A DNA stretch of 64,000 nucleotides from Stenotrophomonas tumulicola (GTDB taxonomy: Bacteria; Pseudomonadota; Gammaproteobacteria; Xanthomonadales; Xanthomonadaceae), in contig NZ_JACGXS010000013.1 of assembly GCF_014117215.1 (NCBI RefSeq), forward strand, positions 1-64,000, given 5' to 3'. The translations under genes and the position numbers were made by a program. Below are positions 29,987 through 39,446 of the stretch, piece by piece (position 1 is the stretch's first letter; each line of letters begins with the position of its first letter). Below the pieces are notes generated by a model. That model was not told where the DNA came from. It saw only the letters and a list, made by a program, of their open reading frames with translations, and did not search any database.

Positions 29987-30934
29987 ATGAATCGTTCGAT
30001 GGGCGTGGGGATCGGCAACGGCGTGCTGGCCGGCGCATTGTGGGGCGTGGTGTTCCTGGCCCCGGCGGTGTTGATCGCCTTCAATGCCGTGCAGCTGTCG
30101 GCAGGACGCTACCTGATCTATGGTGCCGTCGCGCTGGCATTGCTGTGGCCGCGCTGGAAGCGGCTGGCACCGCGCCTGGGCGCGGCCGAATGGCGGGGCC
30201 TGCTGTGGCTCAGCCTGGCCGGCAACCTGGTGTACTTCCTGTTGCTGGCGACGGCGGTGCAATGGGCCGGTGGCGCGGCGGCCTCGTTGATCGTTGGCCT
30301 GATTCCCGTGGTGGTGACGCTGGTCGGCGTACGCGATGCCGGCGCGGTGCCGTTGCGCCCATTGTTGCCCGCGCTGCTGCTGTGCCTGCTGGGCGTGGGG
30401 CTGGTGGGTTACGAATCGCTGGCCTCCGAACACGTTGCCACGCCATGGCGGCAGCGCGTGCTGGGGCTGCTGTGTGCGTTCGGGGCGTTGCTGTCCTGGG
30501 CGGCATATTCGGTGGGCAACAGCCGCTGGCTGGCGCGCCGCCCGGATCTGTCCGCGCATGACTGGTCGTTGCTGACCGGCGTAGTGACCGGGGCATTGGC
30601 GTTGCTGTTGGTGCCTACGGCGTTCCTGTTCAACGACAGCGCCCACAGTGGCGGGCAGTGGGGCCTGTTCTGGGGTATCAGTGGCGGTGTGGCGGTGCTC
30701 GCCTCGCTGCTCGGCAATGCGTGTTGGAACCGCGCCAGCCGGCTGCTGCCGTTGACCCTGACCGGGCAGATGATCGTGTTCGAGACCCTGTTTGCGCTGT
30801 TATATGGCTTCGGTTGGCAGCGCCGCTGGCCGACCCTGCTGGAAGCGCTGGCCATCGTCTGCCTGGTGGCGGGCGTATTGCTGTGCGCACATGCACATCG
30901 TGCGCCGGCGGCCATTGCCGAACACGCCGGATGA
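29987..30934 (+). CDS. EamA/DMT-family transporter
   Basis: This protein of about 315 residues has ten predicted helices in two EamA repeats. The first begins GVLAGALWGVVFLAPAVLIA; the second follows LLCAFGALLSWAAYSVGNSR. Members usually export amino acids or other small metabolites. GTG 29984 and ATG 29987 are both possible starts in frame; ATG is favoured. Its position next to an AraC-type gene suggests a small exporter module, a common pairing. The substrate cannot be read from the sequence. Confidence 0.88.
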   Translation: MNRSMGVGIGNGVLAGALWGVVFLAPAVLIAFNAVQLSAGRYLIYGAVALALLWPRWKRLAPRLGAAEWRGLLWLSLAGNLVYFLLLATAVQWAGGAAASLIVGLIPVVVTLVGVRDAGAVPLRPLLPALLLCLLGVGLVGYESLASEHVATPWRQRVLGLLCAFGALLSWAAYSVGNSRWLARRPDLSAHDWSLLTGVVTGALALLLVPTAFLFNDSAHSGGQWGLFWGISGGVAVLASLLGNACWNRASRLLPLTLTGQMIVFETLFALLYGFGWQRRWPTLLEALAIVCLVAGVLLCAHAHRAPAAIAEHAG

Positions 30935-31028
30935 TGCATGGCGGCGCCGTACGCGCCGGATGGTGGCCGGTGCCGTACGCGTCGGATGGTGCATGACCGG
31001 TGATGGACACGTCGGATGATGGCCGGTG
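30925..31028. repeat. Degenerate tandem repeat after the EamA gene
   Basis: CGCCGGATG, CGTCGGATG and GCCGGTG-CCGTACGCG blocks recur three to four times with a period of roughly 30-37 bases. It looks like a decayed minisatellite and has no coding sign. Confidence 0.4.
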
Positions 31029-31032
31029 GGGG

Positions 31033-31106
31033 GTAGCGCCGGGCCATGCCCGGCGAGCGCGCAGCGCGGCGTTTTTGGTTTCCCGCCGGGCATGGCCCGG
31101 CGCTAC
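31033..31106. repeat. Inverted REP pair, GTAGCGCCGGGC type
   Basis: A GTAGCGCCGGGC element and its inverse ending CCCGGCGCTAC face each other across a GC-rich spacer. This is the same arrangement as around the RAYT gene. Confidence 0.85.
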
Positions 31107-31204
31107 GGAAGGCAAACGTCAGGCATTACGGAGACCAAACGCCCGGGGTTGCGGCATGGTCGCTGATGCAACTATTCCCGTGATGTTTTTTTGCGATGCA
31201 GCAC

Positions 31205-31234
31205 TTGACAGCGTCATGCGCGGCAGTGTTTTCT
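31205..31234 (+). promoter_or_regulatory. Probable thr operon promoter
   Basis: A perfect -35 TTGACA (31205-31210) is followed after 18 bases by a weak -10 TTTTCT (31229-31234). If used, transcription would start at or just before the thrL ATG at 31241, giving a nearly leaderless leader peptide message. Confidence 0.45.
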
Positions 31235-31240
31235 AACCGC

Positions 31241-31390
31241 ATGGTCCTTGCCTCCTCCGCCTTCGCCACTGCCCACACCGCCCCAGCGGCGCATGCGGGC
31301 GCGCGGCCGATCGCAGGCGGCAACACGACCATTACCACCATTACCACCACCGTCACCACCCGCCGGGTGCGGTCCGTCGTCTTCGCGTAA
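31241..31390 (+). CDS. thrL: Threonine operon leader peptide (49 aa)
   Basis: The reading frame has a run TTITTITTTVTT (31325-31360): nine Thr, two Ile and one Val codons in a stretch of twelve. This is the pattern of the E. coli thr leader, where scarce charged tRNA-Thr or tRNA-Ile stalls the ribosome. It ends 85 bases before the thrA start. The rest of the peptide is Ala-rich and probably unimportant. The start could also be the in-frame ATG at 31196, but the TTGACA lies inside that extension. Confidence 0.85.
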   Translation: MVLASSAFATAHTAPAAHAGARPIAGGNTTITTITTTVTTRRVRSVVFA

Positions 31391-31472
31391 CTCACGAAAA
31401 CCACGGCCCCGCACCGAACCAGGTGGCGGGGAAACCTTCCACTGACGCGATGCGGGGCCTCCCACCGAGGTC
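31366..31472 (+). promoter_or_regulatory. Candidate thr attenuator with competing RNA stems over the thrA ribosome site
   Basis: GGTGCGG (31366-31372) can pair with CCGCACC (31409-31415). The overlapping GGCCCCGCA (31405-31413) can instead pair perfectly with TGCGGGGCC (31451-31459). A third option is GGCCTC (31456-31461) with GAGGTC (31467-31472), which hides the thrA ribosome site GAGG. The second and third pairings exclude each other. No T-run is present, so control of translation is more likely than classical termination. The model is inferred from pairing only. Confidence 0.5.
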
Positions 31473-31475
31473 ACC

Positions 31476-33989
31476 ATGTCCATTGCCGCCGTTGTATCTC
31501 CCGCCGATCCTGCCTTGCCTGGCGCCGCCGTCGTGCCGCGCGTGGTGGTGCACAAGTTCGGTGGCACCTCCGTTGCCGATGCCGAGCGCTACCGCCACGT
31601 GGCCCGCCTGCTGCTGGCGCGTCCGGAGGCAGTGCAGGTCACCGTGGTATCGGCGATGAAGGGCGTCACCGATGCCCTGATCGAGCTGGCCAGGCTGGCC
31701 GCGGCCGGCTCCCCGCTGTGGCAGGAGGCATGGCATGGACTGCGCGCACGCCATCGCGGTGCCGCCGCCTCGCTGCTCGGCGAGCATGCCGGCGCCAGCG
31801 TGGAGTGGCTGGACGCGCGTTTCGAGGAACTGGCCGAATTGCTGGGTGCGCTGGCGGTCATCGGCGGATTGCCCGCCGAGGCGCTGGACCGCGTGCAGGG
31901 GCTGGGCGAGGTCTGTTCGGCGCACCTGCTGGGCCAGCATTTCATCGCCAGCGGGGTGGAGTGCGCGACCCTGGATGCACGCGATGTGCTGGTGGTGGAG
32001 CATGGCGAGCTGGGCGTCAACGTGGACTGGGAAGCCAGCGCGCGGGGGCTTGAAGCGTGGCGGCAGTTGAACCCGCAGGCGAGGGTGGTGGCCACCGGCT
32101 TCATCGCCCGCGACCGCCAGGGCCGTGTCACCACGCTTGGCCGCAACGGCAGCGATTATTCCGGGGCGATCTTCGCCGCGCTGTTCAACGCCGAAGAACT
32201 GCAGATATGGACCGACGTGGACGGGGTGTTGTCGGCCGACCCGCGGCTGGTGCCCGAGGCCGTGCAACTGGAAGCATTGAGTTACGACGAAGCCTGCGAG
32301 CTGGCGTATTTCGGTGCGAAGGTGGTGCATCCGCAGACGATGTCGCCGGCCATCCAGCGCGGCTTGCCGATCCTGATCCGCAACACGTTCCAGCCCGACC
32401 ATCCCGGCACCCGCATCACCGCCGAGCGCTCCGTGCGCGGGCCGATCAAGGGCCTGACCCTGAGTGCGGAGCTGGCGGTACTGAACCTGGAAGGTACCGG
32501 CCTGATCGGCGTGCCGGGCACGGCCGAGCGGGTGTTCGCCGCGCTGCGCCAGGCGCAGGTATCGGTGGTGATGATCTCGCAGGGCTCGTCGGAGCATTCG
32601 ATCTGCTGCGTGGTGCGTGGCAATGAAGCCGAGCGCGGTCGCGACGCATTGTTGCAGGCCTTCGCCCATGAGCTGGCGGTGGGCCAGGTGCAGCGCGTGC
32701 AGCTGACCGGCGGGGTGAGCGTGCTGGCCGCGGTGGGCGACGGCATGGCCGGCCAGCCCGGCGTGGCCGCGCGCCTGTTCGAGGCGCTGGGGCGCGCGCA
32801 GGTCAACATCCTGGCGATCGCGCAGGGTTCGTCGGAGCGCAACATCTCGGTGGCCATCGACAGTGCGGACGCCACCCGCGCGCTGCGCGCCGCCCATGCC
32901 GGTTTCTGGCTGTCGCCGCAGACCTTCGCGGTGGGCGTGATCGGGCCGGGAAACGTGGGTGCGGCGCTGCTGGACCAGTTGCAGGCCGCGCAACCGCACC
33001 TGCTGGGCAAGGCCAACATCGACCTGCGGCTGCGTGCGGTGGCCTCGCGCCGTGGCATGCACCTGGCGCCGCGTGCGGTGCAGGGCGACTGGCGCGATGC
33101 AGTACGCGCCGCTTCGGTGGACAGCGACCTGGACAGCTTCACCACGCACCTGCTGGCCGCGCACCTGCCGCATGCGGTGGTGATCGACTGCAGTGGCAGC
33201 GCCGAAGTGGCCGAGCGCTACGCCGGCTGGCTGGCGGCGGGTATCCACGTGGTGACCCCGAACAAACAGGCCGGCTCCGGGCCGCTGCCGCGTTACCAGC
33301 AGATACGTGCGGCAGCGGCAGCCAGCGGAGCGCGTTTCCGCTACGAGGCCACCGTGGGCGCGGGCCTGCCGGTGATCACCACGCTGCGCGACCTGGTCGA
33401 CACCGGCGATGAGGTGCTGTCCATCGAAGGCATTTTCTCCGGCACGCTGGCGTGGCTGTTCAATCGCTTCGATGGCAGCCAGTCGTTCTCTTCGCTGGTG
33501 AAGCAGGCGCGCGGCATGGGCTATACCGAGCCGGATCCACGCGATGACCTGTCCGGTATCGACGTGGCCCGCAAGCTGGTCATCCTCGCCCGCGAGGCCG
33601 GCCATGCGCTTAGCCTGGAACAGGTGCAGGTGGAAAGCCTGGTGCCCGAAGCACTGCGTGCCGGCAGCGTGGATGCGTTCATGGCACGCCTTGGCGACAA
33701 CGACGATGCCCTGCTGCAGCGCCTGCGGCAGGCGCAGGGGCGCGGTGCGGTGCTGCGCTATGTCGCCGCGCTGTCGCCGGGGCATGCCTCAGTGGGGTTG
33801 GTGGAAGTGCCGGCCGACCATGCCTTCGCGAACCTGAAACTGACCGACAACGTGGTGCAGTTCCGTACCCGGCGTTACTGCGACAACCCGCTGGTGGTGC
33901 AGGGGCCGGGTGCCGGTCCGGAGGTGACCGCGGCAGGCGTGTTCGCCGACCTGCTGCGCGTGGCCGCCGGAGAAGGAGCGCGGCTGTGA
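31476..33989 (+). CDS. thrA: Bifunctional aspartokinase / homoserine dehydrogenase
   Basis: This 837-residue enzyme catalyses the first and third steps from aspartate towards threonine. The N-terminal kinase has [20 protein letters not shown] and [14 protein letters not shown]. Two ACT domains in the middle ([20 protein letters not shown], then [20 protein letters not shown]) bind threonine for feedback control. The C-terminal dehydrogenase opens [19 protein letters not shown] and holds the substrate region [22 protein letters not shown] lies six bases before the ATG. thrB overlaps its end by 4 bases. Confidence 0.96.
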   Translation: MSIAAVVSPADPALPGAAVVPRVVVHKFGGTSVADAERYRHVARLLLARPEAVQVTVVSAMKGVTDALIELARLAAAGSPLWQEAWHGLRARHRGAAASLLGEHAGASVEWLDARFEELAELLGALAVIGGLPAEALDRVQGLGEVCSAHLLGQHFIASGVECATLDARDVLVVEHGELGVNVDWEASARGLEAWRQLNPQARVVATGFIARDRQGRVTTLGRNGSDYSGAIFAALFNAEELQIWTDVDGVLSADPRLVPEAVQLEALSYDEACELAYFGAKVVHPQTMSPAIQRGLPILIRNTFQPDHPGTRITAERSVRGPIKGLTLSAELAVLNLEGTGLIGVPGTAERVFAALRQAQVSVVMISQGSSEHSICCVVRGNEAERGRDALLQAFAHELAVGQVQRVQLTGGVSVLAAVGDGMAGQPGVAARLFEALGRAQVNILAIAQGSSERNISVAIDSADATRALRAAHAGFWLSPQTFAVGVIGPGNVGAALLDQLQAAQPHLLGKANIDLRLRAVASRRGMHLAPRAVQGDWRDAVRAASVDSDLDSFTTHLLAAHLPHAVVIDCSGSAEVAERYAGWLAAGIHVVTPNKQAGSGPLPRYQQIRAAAAASGARFRYEATVGAGLPVITTLRDLVDTGDEVLSIEGIFSGTLAWLFNRFDGSQSFSSLVKQARGMGYTEPDPRDDLSGIDVARKLVILAREAGHALSLEQVQVESLVPEALRAGSVDAFMARLGDNDDALLQRLRQAQGRGAVLRYVAALSPGHASVGLVEVPADHAFANLKLTDNVVQFRTRRYCDNPLVVQGPGAGPEVTAAGVFADLLRVAAGEGARL

Positions 33990-34900
33990 TTGCACGTGCG
34001 TTTGCACCGGCGTCGGTGGGTAATGTCGGCGTGGGCTTCGATATCCTGGGCCATGCCATCGCCGGGATTGGCGATACGGTGGCGGTGCGGCGCATCGCCG
34101 AACGCGAGGTGCGCATCGAGGCGATCCGTGGCACCGACCTGCCGCTGCCGCGCGAGGCCGCGCTCAATACCGCCGGTGCCGCGTTGCTGGCGCTGTGCCA
34201 GGCGCTGGAATTGCCGTTCGGTTTCGCGCTGGAGATCGACAAGGGCATTCCGTTGGGATCGGGCATGGGCGGATCGGCGGCATCCTGCGTGGCCGCGCTT
34301 GTGGCGGCCAATGCGCTGCTGGATGCGCCGCTGGACCGGCACGCGCTGTATCCCTTCGCGCTGGAGGGCGAGATGGTGGCAAGTGGCGGCCGCCATGGCG
34401 ACAACCTGGGGCCGATGCTGCTGGGTGGGCTGGTGCTGAGCACGGCCGACCGGCTGGTGCCGATTCCGGTGCCGGCCCGCTGGCACAGCCTGCTGGTGCA
34501 CCCCGATGCGGTGCTGGAAACCCGCCGCGCGCGCGCCGCTTTGCAGGGCAGCTATGCGCTGGGCGATTTCGTGCCACAGAGCGCCAACCTTGCGCTGGTG
34601 CTGGCCGGCTGCTTCCAGGGCGATGCGTCGCTGGTGCGGGCCGGGTTGCGTGACGTGCTGGTGGAGCCGAGGCGTGCGCCATTGATTGCAGGCTTCGATG
34701 CGGCGCGTGATGCCGCGCTGGCGGCCGGGGCGATGGGGGCCAGCATTTCCGGCGCCGGCCCCAGCGTGTTTGCCTGGTTCGAGGACCAGGCCAGCGCGCA
34801 GGCTGCCGCCGCGCCGGTGCAGGCCGCGTTCGATGCGGCCGGCCTGGGCAGCCAGGCATGGGTGTCTTCGCTGGCAGCGCCGGCTGCGGTGCTGCTGTGA
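33986..34900 (+). CDS. thrB: Homoserine kinase
   Basis: This 304-residue GHMP kinase phosphorylates homoserine. It has [20 protein letters not shown] at the N terminus, the ATP loop [16 protein letters not shown] (about residues 85-100) and the C-terminal [17 protein letters not shown]. The start is GTG 33986, which overlaps the thrA stop (GTGA). The order thrA-thrB-thrC and the tight packing match the gammaproteobacterial threonine operon. Confidence 0.95.
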   Translation: MIARAFAPASVGNVGVGFDILGHAIAGIGDTVAVRRIAEREVRIEAIRGTDLPLPREAALNTAGAALLALCQALELPFGFALEIDKGIPLGSGMGGSAASCVAALVAANALLDAPLDRHALYPFALEGEMVASGGRHGDNLGPMLLGGLVLSTADRLVPIPVPARWHSLLVHPDAVLETRRARAALQGSYALGDFVPQSANLALVLAGCFQGDASLVRAGLRDVLVEPRRAPLIAGFDAARDAALAAGAMGASISGAGPSVFAWFEDQASAQAAAAPVQAAFDAAGLGSQAWVSSLAAPAAVLL

Positions 34901-34926
34901 CTTTCCTGTCTTCAAAGGATGTAGTG

Positions 34927-36216
34927 ATGCACTTTGTTTCCACCCGTGGGCAGTCCGCACCGGTTTCCCTGAGCGCGGCCATCGCCGCAGGCCTGGCCCC
35001 CGATGGCGGACTGTATGTGCCCGAACGCCTGCCCGACGCACGCCAATGGTCGCCCACGCCCACCCTGGCGCAGACCGCCGCGCAGGTGCTGGCACCGTTC
35101 TTCGAAGGCGACGCGCTGGCCGAAGCGTTACCGGCGATCTGCCAGGAAGCCTTCGATTTCCCGGTGCCGTTGCGGCCCTTGGCGCGCCGTGGCGACCACG
35201 TGCTGGAGCTGTTCCATGGACCCACCGCGGCATTCAAGGACGTGGGTGCGCGCTTCCTTGCCGCGGCGCTGGCCCGCCTGCGTGCGGGACAGGCACGGCC
35301 ACTGACCATCGTGGTGGCCACCTCCGGCGATACCGGCGCAGCCGTGGCGGCAGCCTTCCATGGCCAACCCGGCCTGCGCGTGGTGGTGCTGTATCCCGAT
35401 GGCCGCGTCTCGCCGCGCCAGGCGCATCAGCTGGGCTGTTTCGGCGACAACGTGCAGGCGTTCCGCGTGGCCGGATCGTTCGATGACTGCCAAGCGATGG
35501 CCAAGCAGGCGCTGGGTGACGTTGCGCTGCAGGCTGAGGTTCCGCTGAGTTCGGCCAACAGCATCAGCCTGGGGCGGCTGCTGCCGCAGATGAGCTATTA
35601 CGCGCATGCCGCGCTCCAGCACCAGCAGGCTGGAGGCAGCGCGCTCAACCTGGTCATTCCCACCGGCAACCTGGGCAATGCGATGGCGGCGATCCTGGCG
35701 CGCGCCATCGGCCTGCCGATCGGCCGCATCGCCTTGGCCACCAATGCCAACGATGTGCTGCCGCGCTATTTCGCCGGCGCGGATTACCAGCCAGCCCCCA
35801 GCGTGGCGACCACCGCCAACGCGATGGACGTGGGCGCGCCCAGCAATTTCGAGCGCCTGCGTTGGCTGTATGCCGGCGATGACGCCGCGCTGCGCGAAGC
35901 GTTCACGGCAAGCGCAGTGGACGACGTAGCGATCCGCGCGACCATCGCCAGCGCATTCGCGGGAAGCGGCGACGTGTTCTGCCCGCACACGGCCACGGCA
36001 GTGAAAGTGCTGGACGACCTGCGCGCGCAGGGCACCCGCGGCGACTGGGCGGTGGTGGCGACCGCGCACCCGGCCAAGTTCGAATCCGTGGTGGAGCCGC
36101 TGATCGACCAACCGCTGGACGTCCCGCCCGCGCTGGCCGCCCTGTTGCAGCGCCCAGCCCACGCCGAACCGCTGCCCGCGGATTACCCCGCACTGCGCGA
36201 GATATTGCGTCGGTGA
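34927..36216 (+). CDS. thrC: Threonine synthase
   Basis: This 429-residue PLP enzyme turns O-phosphohomoserine into threonine. It begins MHFVSTRGQSAPVSLSAAIA. The PLP lysine is in FHGPTAAFKDVGARFLA (about residues 97-113), and the phosphate-binding loop block is VVATSGDTGAAVAAAF. ATG 34927 follows AAAGGAT, 26 bases after thrB. It is the last gene of the operon; REP DNA follows. Confidence 0.95.
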   Translation: MHFVSTRGQSAPVSLSAAIAAGLAPDGGLYVPERLPDARQWSPTPTLAQTAAQVLAPFFEGDALAEALPAICQEAFDFPVPLRPLARRGDHVLELFHGPTAAFKDVGARFLAAALARLRAGQARPLTIVVATSGDTGAAVAAAFHGQPGLRVVVLYPDGRVSPRQAHQLGCFGDNVQAFRVAGSFDDCQAMAKQALGDVALQAEVPLSSANSISLGRLLPQMSYYAHAALQHQQAGGSALNLVIPTGNLGNAMAAILARAIGLPIGRIALATNANDVLPRYFAGADYQPAPSVATTANAMDVGAPSNFERLRWLYAGDDAALREAFTASAVDDVAIRATIASAFAGSGDVFCPHTATAVKVLDDLRAQGTRGDWAVVATAHPAKFESVVEPLIDQPLDVPPALAALLQRPAHAEPLPADYPALREILRR

Positions 36217-36220
36217 CCCC

Positions 36221-36395
36221 GGCGCGCGAAAAGCAGCGGGTCATGGACCCGCTCTACCGGGGGGGCGACAGCGCCGTTTCGGTAGTGACGGGCCATGCCC
36301 GTCACCGCGCCGCGCGCGAAAGGCAGCGGGTCATGGACCCGCTCTACCAGGGGGCGACAGCGCCGCTTCGGTAGTGACGGGCCATGCCCGTCACC
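36221..36395. repeat. Two tandem copies of an 89-bp REP unit after thrC
   Basis: Each unit has GCAGCGGGTC-ATGGACCCGCTCTACC, a spacer CGACAGCGCCG, and a GTAGTGACGGGCCATGCCC element. The two units differ at only a few bases. This is another short tandem array built from two REP subtypes, between convergent thrC and the fnr-type gene. Confidence 0.85.
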
Positions 36396-36413
36396 GTCAA
36401 TCCACCCCCCCGA

Positions 36414-37157
36414 TCACCCCTCCGCCAACACCCTCAACCCCGGCTCATCCACGATCTCCACCACGTTCAAATGGGGCAGGGCGATCAACCCCTGCTGCCG
36501 CAACCGGGTGAATGTACGGCTGACCGTCTCCATCGTCAGGCCAAGATGGTCGGCGATATCACCACGCCCCATCGGCAGCATCACCCGCAATGCCTCGCCC
36601 CCCAGCCGCGCTTCGCGTTCGGCCAGGCGCAGCAGGAAATCGGCGACCTTTTCCATCGGCTGCAGGCGTGCCAGCGCCAATGCCGCATCCTGCGCCGTAT
36701 CCAGCTCCTGGCAGGCCCGCTGCAGCAGCTTGCGTTCCAGGTGCGGGAAACGCTGGCGCAGCTCACGCATGTGCGGCAGCGATACCCGGCACACGCGGCT
36801 GTCGGCGATGGCTTCCACGTCGTGGCGGTGGTGGTCGCTGCCGCTCAGGCCCAGGTAATCGCCCGGCAGCACGAAACCATTGATCTGGCGGCGACCGTCG
36901 GACAAGGTCCGCACCAGCCGCAACGCGCCCTGGGTCAAGGTATATACATGTTGGCGCGGCTCGCCGCTGCGTGCCAGCGTGCTGCCCATGGCCACCTGCT
37001 GGGAGACGGTGACCGCTTCCAGGGCCAGCCCTTCGTCCGGTGACAGCGCCGAACATACGGCCAGGTGCCGCACCGAGCAGTGCATGCAATCCAGGGTCGC
37101 GCAGCCGGTGGCGGCAGCAGGGGGGGCATCGGCAGGGCCGGAATCAAACCGCGACAT
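36414..37157 (-). CDS. Fnr-type oxygen-sensing transcriptional regulator
   Basis: This 247-residue CRP/FNR protein has cysteines C24, C27 and C35 in [14 protein letters not shown] and C123 in DSRVCRVSL. These are the four ligands expected for an oxygen-labile 4Fe-4S cluster, with the CX2CX7C spacing of the FnrL/FnrN group. The cyclic-nucleotide-like barrel follows, then the helix-turn-helix [20 protein letters not shown] with the E-x2-SR contacts typical of FNR-box binding. It is divergent from hisS. The ATG at 37155-37157 excludes a long upstream frame that runs through hisS in antisense. Confidence 0.92.
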   Translation of the reverse strand: MSRFDSGPADAPPAAATGCATLDCMHCSVRHLAVCSALSPDEGLALEAVTVSQQVAMGSTLARSGEPRQHVYTLTQGALRLVRTLSDGRRQINGFVLPGDYLGLSGSDHHRHDVEAIADSRVCRVSLPHMRELRQRFPHLERKLLQRACQELDTAQDAALALARLQPMEKVADFLLRLAEREARLGGEALRVMLPMGRGDIADHLGLTMETVSRTFTRLRQQGLIALPHLNVVEIVDEPGLRVLAEG

Positions 37158-37295
37158 GGGGTGGGGGCGGGCGCAGCAGGAGAGGTGTCCATGATACGTC
37201 ATGCCGCTGGAATGCCCTGGCGCGGGCGCACGGGTGGGCCGTACCGCTACACTATCGCCCCTTGCCCTTCCCCCGTTTTCTGCAGGAGCCCCCTC

Positions 37296-38693
37296 GTGAT
37301 CAAGCCCCGAACCCCGCCCGGCATCATGGAACTGCTGCCGCGCGAGCAGATCGCGTTCCAGCGCATGCTGGACGTCATCCGCCGCAATTACGAGCGGTTC
37401 GGGTTCCTGCCGGTGGAAACCCCGGTGTTCGAGCTGTCCGACGTGCTGCTGACCAAATCCGGTGGCGAGACCGAGCGCCAGGTGTATTTCGTGCAGTCCA
37501 CCGGTGCGCTGGCCAACGCCGCCGAAGCCGCCGACAAGGCGCTGCCGGAACTGGCGTTGCGCTTCGACCTGACCGTGCCGCTGGCACGTTACGTGGCCGA
37601 GCACGAACACGACCTGACGTTCCCTTTCCGCCGTTACCAGATGCAGCGCGTGTACCGTGGCGAGCGCGCCCAGCGCGGCCGCTTCCGCGAGTTCTACCAG
37701 TGCGACATCGATGTGATCGGCAAGGATGCGCTGAGCATCCGTTATGACGCCGAAGTGCTGGCGGTCATCCATGCCGTGTTCTCCGAGCTGCGCATCGGCG
37801 ATTTCGCCGTGCAGCTGAACAACCGCAAGCTGATGCGCGGCTTCTTTGAAACCCTGGGCGTGGCCGAGGGCGAGCGGCAGCTGGCCGTGCTGCGCGAGGT
37901 GGACAAGCTGGACAAGCGCGGCGCCGACTACGTGCGCGACACGCTGGTGGGCGAGGGCTTCGATATTCCGGCCGCGCAGGTGGAACGGATCCTGGCCTTC
38001 GTGGCGGTGCGTTCGACCGGGCACGATGATGCGCTGGCGCAGCTGGCCGTGCTGGAAGCCGACGTGGCCGCGACGGAGACCCTGCGTACCGGCGTGGCCG
38101 AGCTGCGCGAGGTGCTGCAGCTGGTGAAGGCACTGGGCGTGCCCGAATCTGCGTACTGCCTGAATTTCTCCATCGCGCGTGGCCTGGATTACTACACCGG
38201 CACCGTGTACGAAACGATGCTGACCGACCACCCGCAGATCGGCTCGATCTGCTCCGGTGGCCGCTACGAAGACCTGGCCAGCCATTACAGCAAGTCGCGG
38301 CTTCCGGGCGTGGGCATTTCCATCGGCCTGACCCGGTTGTTCTGGCAGCTGCGCGAGGCTGGCCTGATCGAGGGCATCGAGGCCAGCAGCGTGCACGCGT
38401 TGGTGGCACTGATGGACGAGCAGGGCATGGCGCATTCGCTGGACATCGCACGCCGGTTGCGCGCCGGTGGCATCAACACCGAAGTGCAGATGGAAGCGAA
38501 GAAGATCGGCAAGCAGTTCCAGTACGCGGCGAAGGCAGGCATCCGCTTCGTGGTGCTGGCGGGCGAGGACGAACTGGCGCGCGGCGTGGTGGCGGTGAAG
38601 GACCTGCTGCGCGAACAGCAGTTCGAAGTAGCCCGCGACGAGCTGGCCACCACCCTGCAGGTGGAACTGGAGCAGGCCCGCGCGATGGCGTGA
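37296..38693 (+). CDS. hisS: Histidyl-tRNA synthetase
   Basis: This 465-residue class II synthetase starts at GTG 37296, eight bases after AGGAG. The visible class II motifs include [15 protein letters not shown], the motif 2 region [20 protein letters not shown], the histidine-specific [12 protein letters not shown], and motif 3 [12 protein letters not shown]. The C-terminal anticodon domain contains [20 protein letters not shown] hexamer at 37248-37253 may be the -10. The longer open frame upstream overlaps the divergent fnr-type gene and is not used. Confidence 0.95.
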   Translation: MIKPRTPPGIMELLPREQIAFQRMLDVIRRNYERFGFLPVETPVFELSDVLLTKSGGETERQVYFVQSTGALANAAEAADKALPELALRFDLTVPLARYVAEHEHDLTFPFRRYQMQRVYRGERAQRGRFREFYQCDIDVIGKDALSIRYDAEVLAVIHAVFSELRIGDFAVQLNNRKLMRGFFETLGVAEGERQLAVLREVDKLDKRGADYVRDTLVGEGFDIPAAQVERILAFVAVRSTGHDDALAQLAVLEADVAATETLRTGVAELREVLQLVKALGVPESAYCLNFSIARGLDYYTGTVYETMLTDHPQIGSICSGGRYEDLASHYSKSRLPGVGISIGLTRLFWQLREAGLIEGIEASSVHALVALMDEQGMAHSLDIARRLRAGGINTEVQMEAKKIGKQFQYAAKAGIRFVVLAGEDELARGVVAVKDLLREQQFEVARDELATTLQVELEQARAMA

Positions 38694-38710
38694 TCTGACG
38701 CCCTGGCCCG

Positions 38711-38974
38711 GTAGCGCCGAGCCGTCCGCCTTTGTAGCGCCGAGCCATGCTCGGCGAGCGCAGCGGTCGCCAGATATTCCGCCGAGCATGGCTCGGCGCT
38801 ACGCACATAGAGCGCAGGGGCCGCCAGGCATTCCGCCGAGCATGGCTCGGCGCTACGTACATAGGGCGCAGGGGCTGCCGGGCATCCGCCGAGCCGTCCG
38901 CCTTTGTAGCGCCGAGCCATGCTCGGCGAGCGCAGCGGCCGTCAGGCATTCCGCCGAGCATGGCTCGGCGCTAC
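38711..38974. repeat. REP cluster, GTAGCGCCGAGC subtype
   Basis: At least five copies of GTAGCGCCGAGC/GCTCGGCGCTAC, in both orientations, are separated by CGCAGGGGC-CGCCGGGCATT-type spacers. This CCGAGC subtype differs from the CCGGGC elements near the RAYT gene by one base pair in each arm, a compensated change. Confidence 0.85.
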
Positions 38975-38993
38975 GCACGCATGTAGCACGTAG

Positions 38994-39025
38994 AACGCCC
39001 ACCCATCCGGTGGGCGTTTTCGTTT
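38994..39025 (+). terminator. Intrinsic terminator between hisS and the his operon
   Basis: AACGCCCACC (38994-39003) pairs perfectly with GGTGGGCGTT (39009-39018) around CATCC and runs into TTCGTTT. It ends hisS transcription after the REP cluster. Confidence 0.88.
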
Positions 39026-39032
39026 CCCCGGT

Positions 39033-39080
39033 TTGACCTGGGTTGATGTTTGCGCTAATGTACTAACGCGCTATTACATT
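39033..39080 (+). promoter_or_regulatory. his operon promoter with TrpR-family operator
   Basis: A -35 TTGACC (39033-39038) and, 17 bases on, a -10 TAATGT (39056-39061) lead into the operon. An imperfect palindrome at 39057-39080 has AATGTA and TACATT ends with a central CGCG and covers the -10. A repressor bound there would block transcription. It lies 20 bases before the TrpR-family gene, so autoregulation is likely. Confidence 0.7.
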
Positions 39081-39099
39081 AATACCGATTGCGACCCCC

Positions 39100-39408
39100 A
39101 TGAAAGCCCGTCCTGCCCCCGACCAGAAAGACACCCAGGCCGACCTGGCCGCATTGGCCAAGGCCTTTGCCGCCCTGCGCGACCCGGCCGAGGTCGGTGC
39201 GTTCCTGCGTGACCTGTGCACGCCGGCCGAGCTGGAAGCCATGGCCGACCGCTGGAAAGTGGTGCCATTGCTGCAGCAGGGCGTGCCGTACCGTGAAATC
39301 CACGAGCGCACCGGCGTCAGCGTGACCACCACCGGACGGGTGGCGCGCACGCTGGAACACGGTCATCGCGGCTATGCAGCGGCCATTGCCCGCACTGCAG
39401 CGCGTTGA
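39100..39408 (+). CDS. TrpR-family (YerC/YecD) regulator heading the his operon
   Basis: This 102-residue DNA-binding protein has the TrpR-like fold: [20 protein letters not shown], then [25 protein letters not shown] and the recognition segment [15 protein letters not shown]. TrpR-family proteins at this place in Xanthomonadales have been predicted as histidine-biosynthesis repressors (called HisR in comparative regulon work). Its gene is first in the operon, 38 bases before hisG. Histidine as co-repressor is inferred from context. Confidence 0.88.
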   Translation: MKARPAPDQKDTQADLAALAKAFAALRDPAEVGAFLRDLCTPAELEAMADRWKVVPLLQQGVPYREIHERTGVSVTTTGRVARTLEHGHRGYAAAIARTAAR

Positions 39409-39446
39409 CCCACACGCATCGACCGAATTCCCAAGAGACTTTCCCC

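Noticed and set aside
31392-33785. 797-aa antisense open frame opposite thrA
   Set aside because: Same shadow effect; His/Gln-rich with no motifs, and thrA is certain.
36414-38789. 791-aa frame joining the fnr-type gene to antisense hisS DNA
   Set aside because: Only the last 247 residues have a protein family; the rest is the hisS shadow. The start at 37157 fits the family.
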